From NCBI GenBank assembly GCA_964016985.1, contig OZ024831.1:28624633-28688632 (forward strand): a stretch of DNA of 64,000 nucleotides, given 5' to 3'. Shown piece after piece: positions 40,201 through 52,300 of the stretch. Source of the stretch: Anodontia alba (taxonomy: Eukaryota; Mollusca; Bivalvia; Lucinida; Lucinidae). The notes beneath the pieces were generated by a model. It saw only the letters and a list, made by a program, of their open reading frames with translations. It was not told the origin of the DNA and searched no databases. The position numbers and the translations under genes are program-made. Position 1 is the first letter of the stretch, and each line of letters starts with the position of its first letter.

Positions 40201-43200
40201 TGACTTTGAGATTTATATATTCCTAGAGAAAAATGGCTAAACTACTTGCAAACAGTGGAGACCCTGATCAGATGATCAAATCTTTTTGGTCAGAAAAAAA
40301 GTATTTGAAGATATGAAAAAGTTTATTATAAATTATATAGTTACCTTTACGAGAGAGGGTTATTTTCTTCCTTGTCTCTCCCTTTGCATTCATTATTTCA
40401 CAAACATAATCTCCAAAATCTGAAGGACTGGTTCTCTCTATCTCAAGGATGCTCTCATACATAGCAATTCCATCTGTTGGCTGAAACATGAGAATAAGGT
40501 ATTAACAATTCATATTGATTGATTGTGTTGGGGTTTAACAACAGGCCAATCCTTGTGGGTTTAACAACACGCCAACCCTTGTGGGTCATTTTGTGTCGGC
40601 TCTCAGAGAAAGACAGAAAAGTGATAGAAGAGATAGTAGAGGAGATGAAAGAGAGGGACAGGGAAGCAAAAGGAACACAAGGAAAGAAACAGAAGAAATA
40701 ATTCCCCTCTACACTTATCTACTACAAGGATAGCAAGCCTTGTCCAACTGTAAGCCAATATCAGTTGGACGCCCCGGTGACGTTAGATACACGACACCCC
40801 ACCTGCCCATCCCCTCCCCCCCCACACACACACACCACCCACACACACACCCTTAACAATACATATTTTAATTCTCCCCACATCCCTGAGATTCCAACAG
40901 AAAATGATCAAGCCACAGTGTGAGAAAATACACCTACTGACATGTGTGACCAATTGAAGACTCAAATCAGCTTGTACATCCATGCAGTTTGATCAGAGTC
41001 TTTAGTAGTGTTGTCGTCATACAGAAACTTTGCATCCTTGGCTATCCAAAATGTGCCCCGTGATGATTCTGATCAGACTGCACGAATGTGCAGGCTGATC
41101 TGAATCTTCACTGGGCATACATGTCAGGAGGTATGTTTTCAGACATTGCAGCTCAATTATTAAACGTCTTGTTTGTTGTGTTTGGTAGGTCCTGTACGGC
41201 ACTGTGATCACCTCATTGGGGAAGACAGGTCTGGGCTCAGTTGTTCAAAACTAATGATATCCTTAGTTAATGTATCATTAAAACTTTGCTCGTTAAATAC
41301 GGCATATACACTAATATTTTTGCTGAAAAAATGTGAGTAGCTTTTGCAAAGCTACTCACATTTTTCAGCAAAAATAACGGTGAATTAGATAGATGTAGAT
41401 ACTGTACTTACTAGAACAGTTAACATTTTGACCACTAATGAGCTCATTAAGCTAACAATGCTTTGAATAACTGGGCCCTGGTTGCTTTGTTTTCCAGTAT
41501 TTTTGTGTTTATATGCTATATCTGTCATCATGATTTGTTTACTTGGAGTTCATTGGTAGGCTGTGTTCTATGACTGTGCCACTTCCTAATAATCTTCTTT
41601 GCTATTTCTACCTACCGTAACAACCCTAAGTATTGGGACAAGTAAGCCTTTGCAAATAGTGTAGACCCAGATCAGATGCTGCAGAATGCAGCATCTGATC
41701 AGGGTCTACACTGTTTGCCATATGTACAGCAATATTTTAGACACATCAAGAGGTAGTAGAATGGCCAATTTCAAATTTTAGGACAAATATGGTAAGAAAA
41801 TAAGGTGTACCAATACTTTGGGTAAATACAGTACTAAATATTTAAAAAATGAATATCTATATACTATATCAACTGTAGCAGTTCTTTTTTGTTCTATTTT
41901 CATTTGAGGGGTGTTCTGGCAATTTAACCCATTGTAGACTGAATGAACTCCCCCATACTATATATTGGAAGATTCTAATTTCAATTTTAGGTATGTCAGG
42001 CTATGTGACTGAGATATTCCTAAAGAAAAATGGTTGAACTAAATGCAAACAGTGGAGACCCTGATCAAACACTGCATTCTGCCACATCTGATCTGGGTCT
42101 GTACTGTTTGCCAATTACCCTTTTAGGGGGTCTCCAGACTACACTGTTCAATGGGTTAAATGAATACCCACAACATATGCTTTTATAAAGAGGTAGATAA
42201 AAGAACATGGACTGTAATCTGAAGACTAAGGAATTGCTTGATTGTGTGCTTATACATGTATAGGGGTATGTGCAGCAATTAGGTTGAATACTATAAGTAT
42301 ATTTATGTAGTGTCTTTAGCACTAATTACCTGTTGTGTAATTGTAATCCTGGCTGTGTTGTTAGTCAGTTGCTGACCTTGTTTTGACCAGTAGAACAATG
42401 GTGGGGGATTGGACTGGACACTGCAAGTAAGGCGGGCTTTCTCCAGTAGGCTTGCTGCAACACGGGAATCGGGTGTTGTCTGTGGTACGACTGAAGAAGC
42501 AAATTTAATACTGTATTATTTATGATAAACATCCTAAAAACTTCAAACACTTTAGTTCATATTTTTAGGTATGAATTTTTCTTTTTATGCAGTTGTTTCT
42601 TATGATTCTTAGTGGAATGGCAAACAGTGTAGACCCTGATCAGACTGCTCCTAAAGGAGCAGTCTGATCTGGGTCTGCACTGTTTACATAAGCCACTTTG
42701 AGAGTACCTTTAGTGTACAAAATTTTAGGACATTTACTGTTATTGCAAAATTCTTTTGCTTTCATGGAAATTTCTATACTTTTATTTAAAATATCTTATA
42801 ATAAAACTTATGAAAATATAATTAAATAAAAGGTTGACTCACTATGAGCAGATAATTTTCAGGTCCTTCACATAAAAATTCAATTTTTGGGAATAAATAT
42901 AATATCACTCATAAATCTGGTTGTATTACTATAAATGAAGGACAAAATACCTAAAATTTAAAACAGTAAAAATATAATTATTTTTCTCTGAAATTATATA
43001 TATATATGTATATAAAAAAAAATTTTAAAATCTGTTGGTCAAATGAAAAACAGTGCAGACACTGTATCTTCACTGTTTGCTCATGTATATTGGCCCAAAA
43101 CAACAAGGAGAGTTGCAGTAAAAATCACTTACACTGAACAGACAAGTAGATTGACTTGCTCACAGTATCCGTGCTGGCAGAGGACATCACTTGGCAGGTA

Positions 43201-46200
43201 TAGTTGCCTATATCTTCAATACGTAGGGAATTCTGATTCCTGTCTGATCCTACAAGAACATTTATAGTCAATGGATATATTGTAAAAGACTTTGTGTGTA
43301 TTCTGCTAAGAAAGACAACTTCTGCAGACAAAATATTGCCTCCTTAGGCTTTGTAACTTTTCAGAAAAAGGAGGCAATTCTTAACCCTTCCCTTGCTGAA
43401 TAAATTAAGATGCCACGCTTACTTCTAATTTCCAGCCAATCATATTTCTTGATCCGGGTTTTCGATAGAAATTCACATATTTAATTACAAACAGTGCAGA
43501 TCCATATCAGTTGGCTTCTTCAGAAGTCAACTGATCTGGATCTACACTGTTTGCTAAGACAGGGCATGCCGTGTTCAGCAAGAGAAGGATTAAATGAAAG
43601 AATATGTTCCCAAAGGGAGGGAACAAATTATTTCCTTAAAGAAAATTGGTAAATAATTCAATTTCAGAGTTATTTCTCTTGGAAGTGTATACTTTATATG
43701 GATTTGTAAACAACCTCTACACAATTTCTTTTAAAATCAGGTACCAATACTTCTGTAAATGTCATTTTTTCAGCAAAGGGAGGATAATGTTAAATGTTAT
43801 CCATTTTAATAATTTCTCAATAGCCACATTGGAAGGGAGATAAAGATTTCCATATCAGAGTTATTTCCCTTTTAATGGGTACCTTAAGGTGAAAGATACC
43901 ATTTAAACAGAGCACTCTAATCTGAAAGTTTCTACCTCTCTTCTAAAAGGAGACCATTCAAGCACAAACAAATGTTTCCCTGATACATGCTTCTCTTATA
44001 GGGGAGCAAAACTTTTTCCTTTGAAAAGGAAGCAATACTTTCAGGTATGAATGATGGCCCTTTGAGGTGTATCCACTGACCTTAAAATTTGGCAATATGA
44101 TATACTCACCAATAAAAGTAACTTTTGATGTGACCCTGTATTTATACTGATCAATAAGAGTGTTTGTTGTTTCCAATTTGAATAGTTTTGGCATCATAGA
44201 CAAAGGGACACCCTCCTTGAACCACTGAACAACTGGCAGAGGGCGCCCTTCAATTTTGTGTTGTAACAGGAGATTTGATTGGTTGATAGGCACAGTGTAG
44301 AGATCCATGTTAGGTACTGACTCAGTAAAAACTGGAGCAGCTGAAATTGATAAAGTTAGACATAGCTATCACTGAAGAAGCTTGTTCTAAGATTCACATC
44401 TGAAGTCTAGATAGAATTTCAAGAACTAAGTTAACACTTTGCATACAATGTAGGTAAAAATTTCAGCAGACAATATTTTAATATATTTTACTTATATAAT
44501 TCGACATTTTGCGTTAAATGTCTTAGGAAACTGTATTTTCTGGAAAAATATGGACACATAACCATGGAAATAACCAGAATAAGCTTCTAGCTTACTGTCA
44601 GATCCTGGAACATTTGATGTTGTATATATTTGTTTCCATGTAAAGGAACAAATAAAATATTGTTTAAACCAACAAATCAATTTCTTATCTGCTGAATTTG
44701 CCCACTTAATTATTATATGTGTTTGTTAATTATATACATTAATAGTAAAATAAAAGAGTCAGCAGATTTTTTCAGACAACAGAAAAAATACATGTAAATA
44801 CAATGTAAATGTCATCTAAATGATCATTCTGTCTAATGTGTCTCCCAATGTGAAAATGTGTCGAAAACTTTTTCTGTAAAGGCGCTGCCATACTGTTTTG
44901 CCAAATGAACTAAAATGTCCAAACAGAAATATAAAAATAAAAAGCTGCCTACACACATCTATTTTTCTGAGAATCGAAAGATTTTTTTGTTTGTTTTTTT
45001 TTGTTTTTTTGTAAAAGAACTATCTTAACTTACAATTAACTTCCACAAGAATCATAGCTGGCACTCCTTGACCAATCAGATTTGTTGGCAGGCAGGTGTA
45101 GTTTCCATTGTCAGATAGTGCTGCTGAGTTTATTCTATACACAGGTGATGTGCTTGACTGCAAAAGCCGAGAACTTCCCGATTTTCGCCATTCAAAATTT
45201 GGGTTAGGGTATCCTGGAAAGAAAACCATGCATTTATTAAACAACAGAGCGCAAACTGATGATGTTAGCATTTGTGAATAGCTTTAATTCCACTGAATTC
45301 AATTGTGATGTGGAAATAAAACTAAGTTAACAAATCAAAGAATATGCAAAAGTTTTCAGGCATAGTGTATTTGTTGTTTTGGTTTTAAAAACTTTGATGA
45401 ACTGCCCCCTCAAAAGCATGATCTTTTAATATGTTTGTAAAGAAAGACTCAAGTTCATATAGTTCTAGATATCAACCAAATATATCAATATTCATTTTAT
45501 TATTTTTCTACAGATATGTATGTTATGGATATTCAATAGTTACTTCATGGAGGCAATTCTAATGAGTATACTAAATAAATGTTTTTGCTTTTATGGCTTA
45601 TGTGGGGCATTCTTTGCCCACATTTTACATAAGGGCCATATTATTGCATTACAAATCACATAATAATAAAATCTGAAGAATGTTGTCAACCTTTAGCAAT
45701 GTCTAAGCAAATTCAGAAGATAATAAACTGTGATATTTTTCATGAAAATAGGGTCTGACATTTCATGCAGTCTTCTTAAGAGAAAATTTTGCATGAAATA
45801 GTGAGTCTTATTTTCTGAGAAAAGAGAAATATTTCACAATATTATCTGCTAAATTTTCTACCCATCATGCTAAGCATTACTATCTAAGTGAGTAATACTG
45901 AATTACCTGGATCATCTACAGTACATGTCAAGATAACTGGCTGGCCAACTAAAACTGATGATGTTGGATGAATGGAGGCATGACCAGGTGCATCTGAAAC
46001 AGAGAAAAGGAAACAATTTAATAAACACATAATATACATCTAGATCTAAAAACAATGATGTCCTCCACACCCCCTCCCTTGAATGTGCAGGCTGGTCACA
46101 TTCTATGGAAAACTCCTACTTTTAACACTCACTGTGAATATATCTTCATATTTTCTCCAAGAAAATAGTGTTTTACATTTCATGTATTTCATAGGAGACA

Positions 46201-46216
46201 ATCTGCATAAAATGGG

Positions 46217-46309
<93 letters not shown>

Positions 46310-49300
46310 AAAACTGCTCTTTACATGGCATACTCACTTTGTGACCAAGGGAAATAACACTTCAACTACTTCGACATCAAGTGTCTTCTTGTAGTTATTT
46401 CCAATGCATAAAAAATTATGGATCTTCGCTTATTTCAAACAGCTCAATTCACAAAAAGTTTGATGAACTCTTGGCTTTAAAAACCAGGGCCCAGTTGTTC
46501 AAAGCATCGTTAGCTTAACAAGCTCATTAAGGGTCATTTCGTTAACTGATTTAGCGGATTCAATATACAGTATTCTGATATTTTTTGCTGAAAAAATGTG
46601 AGTAGCATTTGCAGTGCAAAAGCTACTCACATTTTTTCAGCAAAAAATATCAGCATATTTGCGTATCACTCGATGTAAATTTTAACGAATCGTTAACTAA
46701 CGACGTCGTTAGCTTTGAACAACTGGGCCCAGACAATTGCAGGACAAATAACATATTTCTAGTATCTTAGAAATTTTACATACCATATTTACCCTAAATA
46801 CTTATCCAAAATATTTGAAAAGTCAGGCCTGAGCAAACAGCCCAGACCCAGACCAAACTGCTAAAGGAGCAGTCTGATCATCTACGTTATTTGCCATTCT
46901 GTCAAAACATTCTGTATATATTTCATCAAATGGACTTGTTGCAATTTTAGGATTAATATGATAAGGAAGTTTTTTCAGCTATTTAGTAGTATATATGGTA
47001 GCCTATAGTAAATATCCTAAAAATTCATTCAGTACGAACTTTAATTTTCACATTTCTCCCTATCACTTGAGCTATGAAAAATAAGAACAAGAGCTGTCGG
47101 AGGACAGCGAGCTCGCCTGCTGGGTACATTTTATATTGTAACATTTTTATCATTAAGCCATATAATATAGGTCACACTGACCTAGATGTATTTGTATGTA
47201 AATCATTTTGTCACTTAGATATAATAATCCAGGTATGACAATGCTCCATGAAATAGTAATAAAAATAAAAGGCAAAATCACTGAAGCATGAAATATAGGT
47301 CACAATGACCTAGATATAGTAAGTGGTCATTCATTGGGTCACATGGAACTAATATCCCAGGTGTGACATTTATCCAACAAATATTCAAGATATAAGGCAA
47401 AATCACTGAACCATGAAATATAGGTCACACCAACAGAGACATATTTTGACGTCAATAATCGGGTCACAAGGAACTAATATCCCAGGTGTGACATTTATCC
47501 AACTAATAGTATTCAAGATATAAGGCAAAATCACTGAACCATGAAATATAGGTCACAATGACCTAGATATAGTAAGTGGTCATTCATTGGGTCACATGGA
47601 AGTAATATCCCTGGTGTGACATTTATCCAACAAATAGTATTCAAGATATAAGGCAAAATCACTGAACCATGAAATATAGGTCACACCAACAGAGATATAT
47701 TTTGACGTCAATAATCGGGTCACAAGGAACTAATATCCCAGGTGTGACATTTATCCAACAAATAGTATTCAAGATATAAGGCAAAATCACTGAACCATAA
47801 AATATAGGTCACACCAACAGAGATATATTTTGACGTCAATAATCGGGTCACAAGGAACTAATATCCCAGGTGTGACATTTAACCAACAAAAAGTATTCAA
47901 GCTATAAGGCAAAATCACTGAACCATGAAATATAGGTCACACCAATAGAGATATATTTTGACGTCAATAATCGGGTCACAAGGAACTAATATCCCAGGTG
48001 TGACATTTATCCAACAAATAGTATTCAAGCTATAAGGCAAAATCACTGAACCATGAAATATAGGTCACAATGACCTAGATATAGTAAGTGGTCATTCATT
48101 GGGTCACATGGAACTAATATCCCAGGTGTGACATTTATCCAACAAATAGTATTCAAGATATAAGGCAAAATCACTGAACCATGAAATATAGGTCACAATG
48201 ACCTAGATATAGTAAGTGGTCATTCATTGGGTCACATGGAACTAATATCCCAGGTGTGACATTTATCCAACAAATAGTATTCAAGATATAAGGCAAAATC
48301 ACTGAACCATGAAATATAGGTCACAATGACCTAGATATAGTAAGTGGTCATTCATTGGGTCACATGGAAGTAATATCCCAGGTGTGACATTTATCCAACA
48401 AATAGTATTCAAGATATAAGGCAAAATCACTGAACCATGAAATATAGGTCACACCAACAGAGATATATTTTGACGTCAATAATCGGGTCACAAGGAACTA
48501 ATATCCCAGGTGTGACATTTATCCAACAAATAGTATTCAAGCTATAAGGCAAAATCACTGAACCATGAAATATAGGTCACAATGACCTAGATATAGTAAG
48601 TGGTCATTCATTGGGTCACATGGAACTAATATCCCAGGTGTGACATTTATCCAACAAATAGTATTCAAGCTATAAGGCAAAATCACTGAACCATGAAATA
48701 TAGGTCACAATGACCTAGATATAGTAAGTGGTCATTCATTGGGTCACATGGAACTAATATCCCAGGTGTGACATTTATCCAACAAATAGTATTCAAGATA
48801 TAAGGCAAAATCACTGAACCATGAAATATAGGTCACAATGACCTAGATATAGTAAGTGGTCATTCATTGGTCACATGGAACTAATATCCCAGGTGTGACA
48901 TTTATCCAACAAATAGTATTCAAGATATAAGGCAAAATCACTGAACCATGAAATATAGGTCACAATGACCTAGATATAGTAAGTGGTCATTCATTGGGTC
49001 ACATGGAAGTAATATCCCAGGTGTGACATTTAACCAACAAAAAGTATTCAAGATATAAGGCAAAATCACTGAACCATGAAATATAGGTCACAATGACCTA
49101 GATATAGTAAGTGGTCATTCATTGAGTCACATGGAAGTAATATCCCAGACGTGACATTTATCCAACAAATAGTATTCAAGATATAAGGCAAAATCACTGG
49201 ACCGTGAAATCTAGGTGACCTTGACCGTAAAATGTAGGTCACCATGACCTTCACTCTCTTACACTTAAACTGATGTCACATAGTTAGCTGATGTATAACC

Positions 49301-52300
49301 AGTTGTGTCTATAACCTGTAGGCATATAAGATTTTACAAATGTGTCCTAGATTTTGACCCCTAGCCCCACCCCAAGGCCCACCCTGAGGTATGAACCCAG
49401 GGGTATGTTCTTTTGGAATCTCAGAAGACTCGTCCAGGTACCCAAATTCTAAATATGAATGCTCTATGAGGAGTGAAAGTCAAGATATAAGAATTTGAAA
49501 AACTTTAACACAGTATTACAAAGGTGTCCTAGATTCTGACCCCTAGCCCCACCCAGGGGCATGAACCCAGGGGTTTATTCTCTTGGAATCTCAGAAGACC
49601 CTCCAAGATACCTAAGTTCCAAATTTGATGCCTCTGTGAGGAGTGACTGTTGAGATATAAGCATTTGAAAAACTTTAACACAGTGTGACGGGAACGGGAA
49701 CGGGAACGCAAACGCAAACGCAAACGCAAACGCGGACGACCGGGGTGACTACAATAGCTCTCCTTGTACTTCGTACAGGCGAGCTAAAAAATACATTATC
49801 ACTACATTTATCTGGCTATGAATGGTGGCCTTCATCTGCAAAACTTGGTTACTTCCCTATGTATAACATAGTTCCTGGTAAGAGTGGGTATCATGCCCCG
49901 AGGTTATAAAATCTTTTTTCATGCTAAACTTACCTGAGCATGAAATTTTCTCTGCTAATAAATATGAAAATGCCAACAATAGCAGAGAAGTTTTCATGCT
50001 CAGCAATATTGTTTAGTAAGAAAGAATTTGCAATCGTTAGTAATTTGAGATTTATTAGCAGGACAAATTTCATGCTCAGTTGAGATGAGCATGAAAAAAG
50101 TTTTATAACCTCAGGGCCAGGTAAATATTCTTATTTCTTCACAAAAAAATTACATTGTGGGTATTAATTAGTACATTATTTGGAGCTATGGTATAGCCAG
50201 ATGAACTAGTACTACACTAATTGCCATTCAGTCAGTACTTTTTAGATACTTTGGTGCCAGTTAACCCATTCTAGACTGAATAAACTCACTTAAATTATAT
50301 ATTAGAAGAGTCCAATTTCAATTTTAGATATGTCAGGCTGTGTGATTTAGATATTCCTCTTTAGAAAAAATGGCATAACTATTAGCAAACAGTGGAGACC
50401 CTGATCAGATGCAGCAACTGTGGCATCTGGTCTGGGTCTGCACTGTTTGCCAATTACCCTTTTAGGGGTTTCCCGACTATAATGGATTAATTGATATTTT
50501 TTCTTATTTCTACATGAAAACATATGTCATAGGTATATTCATTAGAAGTGTCTATGGATACAAAAATTGGTAGTCAGACTGAATTGAACAAATATCAGGA
50601 CAAGTAAGGAGCTGAATATTTAGGATAATATTATTGCATAAAAAAACAGTGTCACACATTATTAACAGCCATGCATTAACCGGCGAAAAGCCATGTATTA
50701 ACAAGGCAATTCAAGCACTGTTAATGCTCGGCTATGCAACTTTCAATATGATCGTACCCGGCCCACAGATTTGTGGGATGTGTACTGCCTGGACAGATGT
50801 GTACTGCCTGGCCCTAGAACGAGCATAATCCGTGGAAATTGTGTTCGCGAAACATCGATGAAAAGGTGAAACAAAATAATGCAAGAAATAACGCGAAATG
50901 TAGCAAAAGTTTTCAGTTTTTAAGTAATAATAGCGATCGAACATGGTTTTTGAATGCATTAACATTCGCCAGGTCCCTGGGGAGGTGTTGAAAAAAACCG
51001 CAGCCTCCAGCCTCGATTTTCAACACCTCCCTCGGGACTTGGCGAATGTTAATGCATGAAAACCCATGTTTGATCCCTATAATGAGATTAACAAAAAGTA
51101 CTTACAACGAATTCGCAGTGTTGTGTAGCCTTTTGATTTAACCTGTTTGACAGCTTGCCCAGAAGGTTCCAGCCGATTACTGGCTGTACAAGAGTAATTT
51201 CCAATGTATCTTTTATCAGCTGTGAATACAAAATTTGGTCCCGCTGCGTAGATAGGGTCACCATCAATTTTTTCCCATCTTATTTCAGTAACAGGAGGGT
51301 TTGCGTCTACAGAACATGTCATGTTTACTAGAGTAGAGATGTTGGCAACTATAATTGGTTGTGTAGTTACCACTGGGGCATCTGAAAAAAAAAAAAAAAA
51401 AAATCAGTGTACTATTAATACCCATATTTCAATAGTAAAAATTATGGATTACTTTTCTAATGTAGGAAAGGAAAGAAACTGAGTTTGCAAAGGGAGGCCA
51501 TTAAATTGTCTCCCTTTGCAAAACTGTTTATTTCTTTCCTTACCACAAAAGTACCAATTTTATACACACAAAAAAAAACAACAACTTCAGTTGCCTGGGA
51601 AAGGCCATAATCTTGAAGCACAGCCTTCCTGAAGTACCAAAAGAAGGACAGTTGTGGAAAAAGAAATTATAAAAAAAAAAACAGCACATTTGAAATACCG
51701 TATTCAATCTAATTACCGCACATATCCCTATAAGCACACAGTCAAGCAATTTCATAGGCTTCAGATTCAAATCCTGTAATATTATCTACATTTTAATGAT
51801 AGCATATGTTGTGCATACTCATCTGAATTGCCTCGACAAGTCGAGGCAATTCAAATGAGTACCCACAACATATGCTTTTATAAACTTGTCAAGGTAATTC
51901 AAATCGGTACTCACAATATCTGTTTTCATAAAGAAAATCAGAACACATATCATATAAGTATCATTAAATACGCCCTTCAGGAAGTCCTCTGCTCAGATTC
52001 CTTTAAAGTGTGCCCTTATTAGGAAGATATTTTACTGCATTTTCCCAATTATTTTGAAAAAAACTGAAGCGCACTGTGCGGTAATTAGGTCGAATATGGT
52101 AATTGGTATACAGCTGAAGAAGAATTGCAATCTGTAATATTCGGCATGTGGCCAAAATTAAGATATACCATATTTACCCTTAGTATCTAGAGAGACAGGT
52201 ATCAGTAGCATCTGAACAGGGTCTACCCTGTTTGCCACTCATCCAACAGTTTTTAAACACATGAACTGGCAGTAAAATGGATACAATAACTTAGGAAGGT

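Noticed and set aside
47160..49255. CRISPR-like array of direct repeats with spacers
   Set aside because: Whole ~128-bp units are similar from end to end; there are no unique spacers, and the genome is an animal's.
49685..49909. Frame with TGTGTQTQTQT repeat
   Set aside because: It comes from the GGGAAC/GCAAAC hexamer run at the HINE-2 end.
50634..50965. Frames on both strands in a slightly GC-richer stretch upstream of the Ig4 exon donor
   Set aside because: No family recognised; a short direct repeat (GATGTGTACTGCCTGG twice) and the neighbouring foldback suggest repeat DNA.
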